From positions 1 through 64,000 of the forward strand of contig NZ_CP023344.1 in assembly GCF_002310495.1 (NCBI RefSeq): 64,000 bases of DNA, given 5' to 3'. This stretch comes from Nibricoccus aquaticus (GTDB taxonomy: Bacteria > Verrucomicrobiota > Verrucomicrobiia > Opitutales > Opitutaceae). This document shows positions 35,580-43,834 of this stretch, piece by piece (positions within the stretch are counted from its first letter, which is position 1; every line of letters starts with the position of its first letter). The notes below the pieces were generated by a model that saw nothing but the letters and a program-made list of their open reading frames with translations, had not been told where the DNA came from and did not search any database. A program made the translations under genes and the position numbers.

Positions 35580-36896
35580 GTGATCTCCGCGCTCATCGCC
35601 CTCGCCGCCGCCGCCCTCGCCGCTCTCCTCGTCTGGCTATGGGCCTCCGCCCGCCAAAGCACTCTTCACGAACGCCTTCGCGCCCGCGACGACGAGTCCA
35701 CCCGCCTCACCTCTGACCTCGCCACCACCCGCGCCGACCTCGCAAAACTCTCCACCCTCAACACCCGCCTCACCTCCGATCTCTCCGCCGAACGCGCCGC
35801 CTCCGAGGAAAAACTAAAAACCTTGGTCGACGCCCACACCCGCCTCACCTCCGAGTTCAAAGCCCTCTCCGCCGACGCCCTGAAAAGTAACAACACCGCC
35901 TTCCTCGAACTGGCCAAAACCTCCCTCGCCCAGTTCCAGCAAAAAGCCGAGGGCGACCTCGCCGCCCGCCAGCAAGCCATCGACCTCCTCGTCAAACCGC
36001 TCAAAGAGTCGCTCGAAAAAGTGGACACCAAGATCGGCGAACTCGAAAAAACCCGCGCCACCGCCTACGGCCAGCTCGGCCAGCAACTCGAAGCCCTCGG
36101 CTCCGCCCAACTCCGCCTCCAGTCCGAGGCCTCCAAGCTCTCCACCGCCCTCCGCTCCACCAGCTACGCCGGCAGCTGGGGCGAGCTCCAGCTCCGCCGC
36201 GTCGTCGAGCTCGCCGACATGCTCCCCTACGCCGATTTCGCCGAACAGGAAACCTCCGGCGCTCTCCGCGCCGACCTCGTCGTCCGCCTCCCCGGCGGCC
36301 AGCGCATCGTCATCGACGCCAAAACCCCCGTCCAGTCCTACCGCGACGCTCTCGACGCCACCGACGAAAACACCCGCGCCGCCCGCCTCGCCGACCACGC
36401 CCAAAAAATCCGCGGCCACATCGACGCCCTCGGCGCGAAAAACTATTGGGAGCAATTCCAGCCCGCCCCCGAATTCGTCGTCCTCTTCATCCCTGGCGAC
36501 CATTTCCTCACCGCCGCGCTCCAGACCGACAGCTCCCTCCTCGAACGCGCCATCGCCCGCAAAGTCCTCCTCGCCACGCCGATCACGCTCATCGCCCTCC
36601 TTAAAGCCGCCTCCTACGGCTGGCGCCAGGAAGCCGTCTCCAAAAACGCCGACGAAATCTCCCGCCTGGGCCGCGACCTTTACGACCGCGCGTCCAACTT
36701 CGCCGACCACCTCGAAAAAATCGGCCGCGGCCTCGAAGCCGCCGTCAAAGGCTACAACTCCGCCGTCGGCTCCTTCGAAACCACCGTCCTCCCCGGAGCC
36801 CGCAAATTCGCCGAACTCGGCGCCAAAGGCACTAAGGACCTCACTGCACCGTCCGCCGTCGAAACCGGCCTCCGCGATCTCACCAAACGCGCCTGA
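35580..36896 (+). CDS. rmuC: DNA recombination protein RmuC
   Basis: This 438-residue RmuC-family protein has an N-terminal membrane helix (VISALIALAAAALAALLVWL), a long coiled coil (about 30-150) and the RmuC nuclease-like domain (YAGSWGELQLRRVVELADML, LRADLVVRLPGGQRIVIDAK, FIPGDHFLTAAL). RmuC limits inversions at repeats in E. coli and acts in DNA-damage and phage responses. I chose the GTG at 35580, directly before the membrane helix; the frame is open from 35397. It is divergent from the sensor operon. Confidence 0.92.
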   Translation: MISALIALAAAALAALLVWLWASARQSTLHERLRARDDESTRLTSDLATTRADLAKLSTLNTRLTSDLSAERAASEEKLKTLVDAHTRLTSEFKALSADALKSNNTAFLELAKTSLAQFQQKAEGDLAARQQAIDLLVKPLKESLEKVDTKIGELEKTRATAYGQLGQQLEALGSAQLRLQSEASKLSTALRSTSYAGSWGELQLRRVVELADMLPYADFAEQETSGALRADLVVRLPGGQRIVIDAKTPVQSYRDALDATDENTRAARLADHAQKIRGHIDALGAKNYWEQFQPAPEFVVLFIPGDHFLTAALQTDSSLLERAIARKVLLATPITLIALLKAASYGWRQEAVSKNADEISRLGRDLYDRASNFADHLEKIGRGLEAAVKGYNSAVGSFETTVLPGARKFAELGAKGTKDLTAPSAVETGLRDLTKRA

Positions 36897-36906
36897 CCAA
36901 TTCTGT

Positions 36907-36931
36907 TGTAGGCGGGGTGCCCCCACCCCGC
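36907..36931. repeat. TGTAGGCGGGGTG hairpin repeat, intergenic copy
   Basis: GCGGGGTG (36912-36919) pairs with CACCCCGC (36924-36931) across a CCCC loop and is followed by TTT. It sits 11 bases after the rmuC stop and may also serve as its terminator. Related copies are at 44974, 46086 and 48564. Confidence 0.75.
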
Positions 36932-37018
36932 TTTCCGCGCCATCACGCGCAACTCCGAATCCAGACCATCGCTCGTGCGATACCACCTCGACTACGCTGC
37001 CGCCCATCCGGTTTGTCT

Positions 37019-37039
37019 CTGTGCCATCTGTGGTTAAAA
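37019..37039 (+). repeat. Dispersed leader repeat (CTGTGCCATCYGTGGTYAAAA), copy 1
   Basis: This 21-base segment differs from 50843-50863 at two positions, both C/T. It lies 74 bases before the TIGR03067 gene. Confidence 0.65.
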
Positions 37040-37112
37040 TTCCCCCTCTAAAAGGTCATCTACTGCACACCCACGACCCTCCATTTTCTCCACCAACCGT
37101 TCGTTCCTACTC

Positions 37113-37523
37113 ATGTCCGACACCACCGCCGCAACACCGCACTCCCTCGACGGCCTCTGGCAACCCACCCGAGCCGAACTCTCCGGCGAGTCCGCCCCGC
37201 CCATGGTCCTCGAGCGCATGACGCTCACCCTCCGCGCCGCCCGTTACACCGTCCACTTCGGCGGCGAGATCTCCGACCGCGGCACCTTCACCCACGTCGC
37301 CTCCGAACCTCACGCCACACTCACTCTTCGCGGCGAAGAAGGAGCCAACGCCGGCCGCACCATCCCCGCCATCTTCCAACTCGTCGGCGACCGCCTCCGC
37401 ATCTGCTACGGCCTCGACGGCCAACTCCCGTCCGCCTTCGTGACGTCTTCCGACTCCCGCCTCTACCTCGTCACCTACCGCCGTAGTTCGCCCCGAGCAC
37501 TAACTTCCCTGACACCCTCTTGA
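37113..37523 (+). CDS. TIGR03067-domain protein
   Basis: The 136-residue protein matches the TIGR03067 pattern known from Planctomycetes and Verrucomicrobia: an opening GLWQPTRAELSGESAPP, a beta-sheet middle (RYTVHFGGEISDRGTF), GRTIPAIFQLVGDRLRICYG and LVTYRR. The fold is lipocalin-like and the function is unknown. There is no signal peptide. The stop overlaps the next ORF (TTGA). Confidence 0.82.
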   Translation: MSDTTAATPHSLDGLWQPTRAELSGESAPPMVLERMTLTLRAARYTVHFGGEISDRGTFTHVASEPHATLTLRGEEGANAGRTIPAIFQLVGDRLRICYGLDGQLPSAFVTSSDSRLYLVTYRRSSPRALTSLTPS

Positions 37524-37840
37524 GCAGAATAAAAAATCGAGTATCTCAGACGCTTAGGATAAGCTTCGCCGTCGTCATTCTCCTTACAGGCATCAGCTTT
37601 TTCGTCACGGTCGCAAGCGGCCTGTCGCACGGAAAAATTGTCGCAGTAAAAACAAAAGGGAGCACCGGACGGGACATCCTCATCGTGAAATCCCAGGACC
37701 CATCGATGTATTGGGGAAATGTAGTGATCCATTTTTTCAGCGGCGTCACCATATCGGCGTTCGGAATATTCTGTCTGATCAAAATTCATAGCGACGCCAA
37801 GACCATCAGCCCGCCCAAGCCAACATCTCCTAAGCGTTAA
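37520..37840 (+). CDS. Small low-G+C membrane protein, unknown
   Basis: The 106-residue product has two likely membrane helices (about 12-33 and 68-88) around a short outer loop, with a Lys/Pro-rich tail. No family is recognised. The TTG start overlaps the preceding stop (TTGA), which supports coupling. By my count G+C is about 51% over 37561-37740, well below its neighbours, so it may be acquired. With no ATG start and no homologue I can name, the call is moderate. Confidence 0.55.
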   Translation: MSRIKNRVSQTLRISFAVVILLTGISFFVTVASGLSHGKIVAVKTKGSTGRDILIVKSQDPSMYWGNVVIHFFSGVTISAFGIFCLIKIHSDAKTISPPKPTSPKR

Positions 37841-37865
37841 TCATATTAGGACTGCCCGCTCCCCG

Positions 37866-38696
37866 ATGCACGTCTCCGGCCTCTTCATCTACCCCGTCAA
37901 AAGCTGCCGCGGCATCGCCCTCACCACAACATCGCTCGACACCCTCGGCCTCACCGGCGACCGCCGCTTCCTCATCGTCGACGCCGACGGCAAATTCATC
38001 ACCCAGCGCACCCACCTTGCGCTCATCCCCATCACCACCGCACTCGACTCCACCCACCTCACTCTCACTCACCCAAAACTCCCCGCCCTCCGCGTCCCAC
38101 TCACCGCCTCAACTAACGCCTCCACCAACACCACACCGCCCGCGTTAATCTCCGTCACCGTCTGGGGCACCACCGGCCTCCAAGCCGAAGACTGCGGCCC
38201 CGCCGCCAACGCCTGGATCAGCGAAGCCCTTGGTCAACACGCCCGCCTCGTCCGCATCGGCCCCGCCTTCCACCGCCCCGTCGGCGACCTCGGCGACGCC
38301 ACCGGTTTCGCCGACGGCTATCCACTCCTCGTCATCTCCGAAGCATCCCTCGCTAACCTCAACGACCGCCTCATCGAGCGCGGTGACGAGCCCGTCCCCA
38401 TGGACCGCTTCCGCCCCAACCTCGTCATCTCCGGCAGCGACGCTTTCGCCGAAGACACCTGGCCCCGCCTCCGCGTCGGTGAAGCCACCTTCCGATCCGC
38501 CGGTCCCTGCGCCCGCTGCACAGTGACGACCACCGACCAGCTCACCGGCGAACGCACCCCCGAACCCCTCCGCACCCTCGCCACCTACCGCCGCGATCCG
38601 CTCAAAAAATCCAACGTCAACTTCGGCCAGAACCTCATCAACGAAACGAAGTCCGCCACGCTCCACCTCGGCGACACCGTCACTCCGCTCGCCTGA
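37866..38696 (+). CDS. MOSC-domain protein with MOSC_N beta-barrel
   Basis: The 276-residue protein has an N-terminal MOSC beta-barrel domain (GLFIYPVKSCRGI ... GDRRFLIVDADGKFITQR) and a C-terminal MOSC domain with RFRPNLVISG, the conserved Cys segment SAGPCARCTVTTTD and FGQNLI. Relatives (YcbX, mARC) bind molybdenum cofactor through that cysteine and reduce N-hydroxylated compounds. A mogA/moaB-type gene lies at 51.7 kb. It is 25 bases after the low-G+C ORF. Confidence 0.93.
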   Translation: MHVSGLFIYPVKSCRGIALTTTSLDTLGLTGDRRFLIVDADGKFITQRTHLALIPITTALDSTHLTLTHPKLPALRVPLTASTNASTNTTPPALISVTVWGTTGLQAEDCGPAANAWISEALGQHARLVRIGPAFHRPVGDLGDATGFADGYPLLVISEASLANLNDRLIERGDEPVPMDRFRPNLVISGSDAFAEDTWPRLRVGEATFRSAGPCARCTVTTTDQLTGERTPEPLRTLATYRRDPLKKSNVNFGQNLINETKSATLHLGDTVTPLA

Positions 38697-38718
38697 TCTC
38701 TTCGCTTTCTTCGCCCGC

Positions 38719-39477
38719 TCAAAACGTCTTCAGCCGCACGTTCCGATATTCGACCTTCATCGGCGGACCCGAGTGAACCTGCACGCCAATAAATCCCTCC
38801 ACCGGATGATTCGCCTCATCGTCATCGATCACGACACACATCACGCGGCCATTGATGATGTGCGTGAAAACATTCCCCCGCGCGATCAAGTGCACTGAGT
38901 TCCAGCCATCCGTGATCGCCTGCGCCAGCTCCGCTTCCTCGCCTGTCCGCGCCAGCAGTGTCGGCGGACGCCCACCCGTCACCCGCGACACGCCTCCCCG
39001 CACACCGAGAAACAACCGCCCCTTCTCCTCATAATTTCCGCCAAAATACTGCTTCCGCCCATCGATATCCAACTGCGGCCCGCGCATCGCGAATGCATTC
39101 GCCGGTGTCACTTTATCCTCCGCCATCACGCTCCGATAGTTGATGCCGCTGTTACCCCGCTCGCTGATGCGACACTCCAGCCTCAGTTCAAAATCCTTCG
39201 GCCGTCCACCCTGCCACACGAGAAACGTATTACTCTTCATCAACGTCTCCGGCGTGATCTCCCCAACGATCGCACCGTCCTCCACACGCCAGTAAGTTTT
39301 ATTCCCCTCCCAGCCGTTCAGCGTCTTCCCATCGAAGATCGGCTGAAACCCCGGCTCCTCCTCCGTCAACGCCACCGGCCGGTCGCTTTGCTTCGGCGCA
39401 TAAGGCACCGCCGGTTGCTGTGCGAACAGCGTGACCACCCAACCGGAGAACAACGCCACCAAGGTAAGACGAATCAT
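38719..39477 (-). CDS. Secreted DUF1080 (3-keto-disaccharide hydrolase family) protein
   Basis: This 252-residue exported protein has a signal peptide (MIRLTLVALFSGWVVTLFAQQ) and one DUF1080 domain: FQPIFDGKTLNGWEGN, DFELRLECRISERGNSGINY and GFIGVQVHSGPPMKVEYRN. The domain is a concanavalin-like beta sandwich, abundant in Planctomycetes and Verrucomicrobia; characterised members act on 3-keto-glycosides. It converges with the MOSC gene 23 bases away. Substrate is unknown. Confidence 0.9.
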   Translation of the reverse strand: MIRLTLVALFSGWVVTLFAQQPAVPYAPKQSDRPVALTEEEPGFQPIFDGKTLNGWEGNKTYWRVEDGAIVGEITPETLMKSNTFLVWQGGRPKDFELRLECRISERGNSGINYRSVMAEDKVTPANAFAMRGPQLDIDGRKQYFGGNYEEKGRLFLGVRGGVSRVTGGRPPTLLARTGEEAELAQAITDGWNSVHLIARGNVFTHIINGRVMCVVIDDDEANHPVEGFIGVQVHSGPPMKVEYRNVRLKTF

Positions 39478-39587
39478 AGGAGAAATTGAGGTGTTTAACT
39501 AACTCTACAACACGCCGTCATAAACAACCGCGCGCTTCACCAACAGCCCACTCCCGATCCCGTCACAACCTTCCGGCCATCGGAGCG

Positions 39588-40109
39588 TCACCTCACCACC
39601 CGCGTCGCCCCTGCCGTCGTGAACCGGATCTCCGTCGGCACCTTGTCCAGCGTCGTCAGAACTTCCTCCACCGTCTGCGACGACTGCGCTTCATTCGCCG
39701 CGATAAACCGCACCTTGATCGACACCTGCTCCTTAAGGAATCCCCGCCCATTCGCCTGCACCACCACGCGGCACGGCGTCTTCCCGCACGGTTTGCCATT
39801 CACCACCACCGTCGCACCCGCCGGCTCTGACTCCACCATCAACGCATACTCGCCCTCCCTGAGCGCGGGCACCGTCGGCCCCGCCGGCCTCGGTTTCGCC
39901 GACGGCCCAGGCTTCTTCCGCATCACCGGCTCCGTCACAACCGGCTCAGCCACCACCGCGGGCTCAACCGCTTTCATCTCAGCGAGCGGCTCTGCGTTCA
40001 CCGGCTCGCGTGCCGGCGCTAGCGACTGGCCTGCACGCGGCGTACTCGCGCAACCCGCGAAAAACGCAGATCCGCTCAACAGACAAAAAACAACCAGTCT
40101 AAAAATCAT
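39588..40109 (-). CDS. PEGA-domain lipoprotein
   Basis: The 173-residue product begins MIFRLVVFCLLSGSAFFAGCAS, a lipoprotein signal with lipobox FAGC. A Pro/Val/Glu-rich spacer is followed by a PEGA-type domain (LMVESEPAGATVVVNGKPCG KTPCRVVV, with the usual Gly/Pro pattern), and the C-terminal ~50 residues are unassigned. I chose the ATG at 40109 since the signal begins there; the longer frame from 40196 overlaps the next gene. PEGA domains are common in surface proteins; function unknown. Confidence 0.8.
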   Translation of the reverse strand: MIFRLVVFCLLSGSAFFAGCASTPRAGQSLAPAREPVNAEPLAEMKAVEPAVVAEPVVTEPVMRKKPGPSAKPRPAGPTVPALREGEYALMVESEPAGATVVVNGKPCGKTPCRVVVQANGRGFLKEQVSIKVRFIAANEAQSSQTVEEVLTTLDKVPTEIRFTTAGATRVVR

Positions 40110-40188
40110 GGGGCGTGTGATAAGGACCGCCAAAAATCCCGCAGTTCCCTCCGCGCAACGCAACTCCCGCCCGGCCCGTCCGGCACTT

Positions 40189-40581
40189 TTATTCATCGCT
40201 CACTTTCCCCCGCAGCCCTTTCACGCCCGCGCGCTGCCGCTTCCCCGCCACTTGAATCGCCTTCTGTCTCCGGCTCTTCGGCCGGTTCTTCCGCTTCGCC
40301 TTCGCCATCGCCTGCTGGCGTTCCCGCTCCGCCGATTTCAGCCGCTCCAATAATTTCTCGCACAATTCCGCCCACGCCAGCTCCCGATTCGCCGCCTGTG
40401 AACGCTCCCGCTGCACGCGCACTTCCACACCCGTCGGCTCATGACGCAGATGCACCGTGGACGACGTCTTGTTGATTTTCTGCCCGCCCGGCCCCGACCC
40501 GCGCACAAACCGCTCCGTGATGTCGCCCGGCAGCACGCCCAGCGCATCGAGCTTGTCTTGAATTTGGGTTGGTAACTCCAT
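40189..40581 (-). CDS. Release-factor-like GGQ protein (ArfB/C12orf65 type)
   Basis: This 130-residue protein holds only the catalytic domain of class I release factors: RGSGPGGQKINKTSSTVHL with the GGQ that triggers peptidyl-tRNA hydrolysis, then RSQAANRE, and a strongly basic C-terminal tail (KAKRKNRPKSRRQKAI). It lacks the codon-recognition domain, so it probably rescues stalled ribosomes. A GTG at 40602 would add seven residues; I prefer the ATG at 40581. Confidence 0.88.
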   Translation of the reverse strand: MELPTQIQDKLDALGVLPGDITERFVRGSGPGGQKINKTSSTVHLRHEPTGVEVRVQRERSQAANRELAWAELCEKLLERLKSAERERQQAMAKAKRKNRPKSRRQKAIQVAGKRQRAGVKGLRGKVSDE

Positions 40582-40656
40582 CTGCCCGCGTTTTTTCTCC
40601 ACGAAACTCTTTCAGCGCAAGCGAGTCCTACCCGCCCTCCACCCTTCCGCTCCGGT

Positions 40657-40689
40657 TTCACCCTTCACTCTTCACCCTTCACTCTTCCC
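40657..40689 (+). repeat. Heptanucleotide tandem repeat TTCACYC, four units, abutting moxR start
   Basis: TTCACCC, TTCACTC, TTCACCC, TTCACTC run from 40657 to 40684, followed by a partial TTCCC and then the moxR ATG at 40690. Unit-number change would alter the spacing of anything upstream of the start codon. Confidence 0.85.
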
Positions 40690-41664
40690 ATGCTCACCGG
40701 TCCCACTTGGTCTCAAAAACTCCGCGAAGAAATCGGCAAAGCCGTCATCGGTCAGGACGCCGTCGTCGAGCGCCTGCTCGTCGCCCTCCTCGCCAACGGC
40801 CACGTCCTCCTCGAGGGCATGCCCGGCCTCGCCAAAACCCTCCTCGTCAAATCCCTCGGCACCGCCCTCGGCGTCCAATTCGAGCGCATCCAGTTCACGC
40901 CCGACCTCCTCCCAAGCGACGTCGTCGGCACCATGATCTTCCAGCCCAAGACCGGCGAATTCACCGCCCACCGCGGCCCCATCTTCGCCAACCTCGTCCT
41001 AGCCGACGAAATCAACCGCGCCCCCGCCAAAGTCCAAAGCGCCCTCCTCGAGGCCATGCAGGAACGCCAGGTCACCATCGGCGGCCAGACCATCATCCTC
41101 CCCAAGCCATTCTTCGTAATGGCCACCCAAAACCCGGTCGAACAAGAGGGCACCTACCCGCTCCCCGAAGCCCAGACCGACCGCTTCCTTTTCAAACTCC
41201 TCGTCGATTATCCCACCGCCGACGAAGAAACCCAGATGATGTCCCGCTGGGGCCAGGTCACCAAACAACCCGCCCTCACCCCCGTCTCCTCCGGCGAAGA
41301 ACTCCTCTCGCTCCGCACCGAGGTCGACAAAATCCACGTCGCCCCCGCCGTCCAAGCCTACATCCTCGCCCTCGTCCGCGCCACCCGCGCCCTCGCAATC
41401 GACCCGAAGAACCAGCTCAACCCCGGCGTCCGCCACCTCTCCTTCGGCGCCTCACCCCGCGCCTCGCTCGCCCTCTTCCAAGCCAGCCGCGCCCTCGCCT
41501 GGCTCCGCGGCCAGGACTTCGTGAACCCGGCCCTCGTCCAAGACATCGCCCCCGACGTGTTGCGCCACCGCATCGGCCTCACCTACGAAGCCGAAGCCGA
41601 GGAAATCACCACCGACAAAATCGTCGCCGGCGTCCTCGACCGCACCGCCGTTCCGAAGCTCTAA
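40690..41664 (+). CDS. moxR: MoxR-family AAA+ ATPase
   Basis: The 324-residue ATPase has Walker A GMPGLAKT (43-50), Walker B LVLADEINRAPAKVQ (from about 102), sensor 1 in MATQNPVEQEGTYPLPEAQ and a C-terminal lid. MoxR ATPases act as chaperones for the VWA-domain proteins coded beside them. It heads the moxR-DUF58-BatA-BatB-BatD series, here separated from DUF58 by two extra small genes. Heptamer repeats abut its ATG and no Shine-Dalgarno sequence is present. Confidence 0.95.
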   Translation: MLTGPTWSQKLREEIGKAVIGQDAVVERLLVALLANGHVLLEGMPGLAKTLLVKSLGTALGVQFERIQFTPDLLPSDVVGTMIFQPKTGEFTAHRGPIFANLVLADEINRAPAKVQSALLEAMQERQVTIGGQTIILPKPFFVMATQNPVEQEGTYPLPEAQTDRFLFKLLVDYPTADEETQMMSRWGQVTKQPALTPVSSGEELLSLRTEVDKIHVAPAVQAYILALVRATRALAIDPKNQLNPGVRHLSFGASPRASLALFQASRALAWLRGQDFVNPALVQDIAPDVLRHRIGLTYEAEAEEITTDKIVAGVLDRTAVPKL

Positions 41665-41680
41665 TTTCAGAGAGTGGTCA

Positions 41681-42106
41681 ATGATGCGAATACTGGCCAT
41701 CGTAGGCATCTGCACTGTGTGTGGCTGTTCCCAGCCTCGCAAAGTGGAGCTATGGCCAAACACAGGTGGAGGGATCAGCTATGGAACGCCAAGTGTTGAA
41801 GTGACGCTGAGTAACCTCACCAAAGTAGATCGTGCGCCTTCTCCGACCACTCCACTAGAATTGCTTTTCGTTTTTCCGCCCGAGTCAGCGGCATGGTTGG
41901 GTATGCCCTGCTCTGTAACAGCCGAAATCTCCATTCGATCCGATGGCACTGTGGACTCCGTGAGCGTAACGAATTCGTCCCGAAAAGAATTCGAGCATCT
42001 TGTTCAGTCCGCCGCCATGAATGCTCGTTTCACGCCTGCAATCCTGGGTAACCGACCTGTGAACTGCGTCGCTGAATATAGGTTCAGTTTTAACGGAGCA
42101 CGCTAA
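41681..42106 (+). CDS. Small lipoprotein with TonB-C-like domain
   Basis: The 141-residue product has a lipoprotein signal (MMRILAIVGICTVCGC) and a C-terminal half resembling the TonB C-terminal fold: ISIRSDGTVDSVSVTNSS, SAAMNARFTPAILGNRPVNC and AEYRFSF. It has no TonB membrane anchor or Pro-rich spacer. G+C is near 50% over much of the gene, well below moxR and the following genes. It sits 16 bases after moxR. A role with the Bat proteins is inference. Confidence 0.7.
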   Translation: MMRILAIVGICTVCGCSQPRKVELWPNTGGGISYGTPSVEVTLSNLTKVDRAPSPTTPLELLFVFPPESAAWLGMPCSVTAEISIRSDGTVDSVSVTNSSRKEFEHLVQSAAMNARFTPAILGNRPVNCVAEYRFSFNGAR

Positions 42107-42110
42107 CGCC

Positions 42111-42815
42111 ATGAAGTCCCGCTGGCTCCTCATCACCCTGCTTCTGGCGTTCCCCTTCGCCTTCGCGTTCTTCCTGACCGAAGCCCGCCTCGGCCAGCAA
42201 CGCACCGCCCGCCGCGTCCTGGTTATCCCTCCGCCACCAGCCGCCACCACCGCCGTCGAATCCGCACCTGATATAAGTCCTTCCGGTCCCATAAGCCCTA
42301 TTGGACCTATCTCCGAAAACCCCACGCCATCCACCGCCCCCGTCGCAGTCACCCCGCCTCCCTCAATCGTACCGAGCGAAGCGACAGGATCTACAAATCG
42401 AGAATCCAAAATCGAAAATTCCGCCACGCTCCTCGAAGGCACCGTCACCAAAGAATCCGACGCCCTCGTCTACGAATCCGACGCCAAGCTCCAGCTCCCC
42501 AACAACCTCTTCCTCTCCTCGCCCACCGGCGTGATGGTCTCTGACGAACAGCAAAAAATCTTCGCCGGCGACATGCAGCTCCTCTCCACCAAGCAGACCA
42601 TCTCCGCCAACGAAGCCGTCCTCACCCTCCAACCCGACGGCGGCTCCGTCCTCACCTCCAAAACCCTCAGCATCGCCGCCAACGACAACTCCACCCCCGC
42701 GATGGAACTCAAAGGCGACAACCTCACCCTCACCATCCCTGCCTCAAAAAAATCCGCCGTCCCCGCCTCCGAAACACTTACCGCCACCGCGTCACCCACC
42801 ACGTCCACGCCTTAA
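42111..42815 (+). CDS. Membrane-anchored or secreted protein with LptA/OstA-like region
   Basis: The 234-residue protein has an N-terminal hydrophobic anchor (WLLITLLLAFPFAFAFFL), a Pro/Ser/Thr-rich linker and a C-terminal repetitive beta region (LEGTVTKESDALVYESDAKL, IFAGDMQLLSTKQTISANEA) that recalls LptA/OstA-type jellyroll repeats; this likeness is weak. An in-frame heptamer array (42396-42422) falls in the linker and encodes NRESKIENS. It lies four bases after the lipoprotein gene. Confidence 0.68.
   Translation: MKSRWLLITLLLAFPFAFAFFLTEARLGQQRTARRVLVIPPPPAATTAVESAPDISPSGPISPIGPISENPTPSTAPVAVTPPPSIVPSEATGSTNRESKIENSATLLEGTVTKESDALVYESDAKLQLPNNLFLSSPTGVMVSDEQQKIFAGDMQLLSTKQTISANEAVLTLQPDGGSVLTSKTLSIAANDNSTPAMELKGDNLTLTIPASKKSAVPASETLTATASPTTSTP
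42396..42422 (+). repeat. Heptanucleotide tandem repeat AATCSAR inside a coding region
   Basis: AATCGAG, AATCCAA, AATCGAA and a partial AATTCCG lie in frame in the linker of the LptA-like gene. Confidence 0.75.
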
Positions 42816-42816
42816 C

Positions 42817-42862
42817 TTCGCTCCGACCTTAGCGCCTTCGCGTCTTTGCGATTCAACTAACC
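42817..42862 (+). repeat. Dispersed leader repeat (TTCGCTCCGACCTT family), copy 2
   Basis: The partner of 15238-15283, ending five bases before the DUF58 start codon. Confidence 0.6.
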
Positions 42863-42867
42863 ACCGC

Positions 42868-43809
42868 ATGCCGTCCGCCCCCGATCAACCCGCCGCCCCC
42901 CTCCAAAACCCGCTCGCCCTCCTGCGACGGCTGGAGTGGCGCGTGCGGCACGCCGTGGAAAACGTCCTCAGCGGTGAGTACCGCTCCGCCTTCCGAGGAC
43001 GCGGCATGGAGTTCGATCAAGTCGTCAAATACGCCTTCGGCGACGACGTCCGCGACATCGACTGGAACGTCACCGCCCGACTCGGTGAACCCTACCGCAA
43101 GAAATTCGTCGAGGAACGCGAGGTCACCTTGATGATCGTCCTCGAGGACACCCCCAGCCTCCAGTTCGGCTCCGGCGCGCAATCGAAACGCGAAGCCCTC
43201 CTCGAACTCGCCGGCCTCGTCATGCTCCTCGGCGCCGTTAACCGCGACCGCGTCGGCTGCATCCACGCCTCGCCCACCGGCTACACCTTCCGCGAACCCG
43301 TCCGCGGCCGCGGCCCCATCCTCCACGCCGCCGCCACCCTCCTCAGCCAGCCGCCGCCCGATCTCTCAACTCTCAACCCTCAACTCTCAACCGGATCGCC
43401 ATCGCCTGCGGCGACGGCGATCCCTTGGCGCCTCATCTCCAAAACCGCCCCCAAGCACAGCATCCTCATCTGGCTCGGCGATTTCGCCGCCCGCCCCGCG
43501 CCCGACGGCTGGCCGCTCATGCAACGCCGCTACCAAACGATGGGCTTCCGCGTCGACGACCCGTGGGACCGCGAACTCCCCGCCGGCGATTCCTTCGCCG
43601 CCTACGATCCCGTCAACGGCCGTCTCGTCACCATCGAAGGCTCCTCCGCCGAACGCGCCGCCCACGCCGAATGGCGCGACACCCGCGACACCTCCTTCCG
43701 CGCCCTCTTCCCCGATCCTCAAAGCCGCCTCGTCGTCGGCACCGACGAGCCCCGCCTCGAAGCCCTCGTGAAATTCTTCCACCGCCGCATGGCCGGAAGC
43801 TCCCGCTAA
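42868..43809 (+). CDS. DUF58 protein of the Bat/MoxR operon
   Basis: The 313-residue protein shows the DUF58 signature (GRGMEFDQVVKYAFGDDVRD IDW) followed by a VWA-like domain (LMIVLEDTPSLQFGS, HSILIWLGDF). DUF58 proteins regularly sit between moxR and VWA genes; the exact role is unsettled. Four heptamers of YCTCAAC (43364-43391) are in frame and encode STLNPQLST in a loop. A dispersed repeat ends five bases before the ATG. Confidence 0.9.
   Translation: MPSAPDQPAAPLQNPLALLRRLEWRVRHAVENVLSGEYRSAFRGRGMEFDQVVKYAFGDDVRDIDWNVTARLGEPYRKKFVEEREVTLMIVLEDTPSLQFGSGAQSKREALLELAGLVMLLGAVNRDRVGCIHASPTGYTFREPVRGRGPILHAAATLLSQPPPDLSTLNPQLSTGSPSPAATAIPWRLISKTAPKHSILIWLGDFAARPAPDGWPLMQRRYQTMGFRVDDPWDRELPAGDSFAAYDPVNGRLVTIEGSSAERAAHAEWRDTRDTSFRALFPDPQSRLVVGTDEPRLEALVKFFHRRMAGSSR
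43364..43391 (+). repeat. Heptanucleotide tandem repeat YCTCAAC, four units, in DUF58
   Basis: TCTCAAC, TCTCAAC, CCTCAAC, TCTCAAC are read in frame. Gain or loss of one or two units would shift the frame. Confidence 0.85.
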
Positions 43810-43834
43810 CCAGTCAACCCACCAACCACCCACG

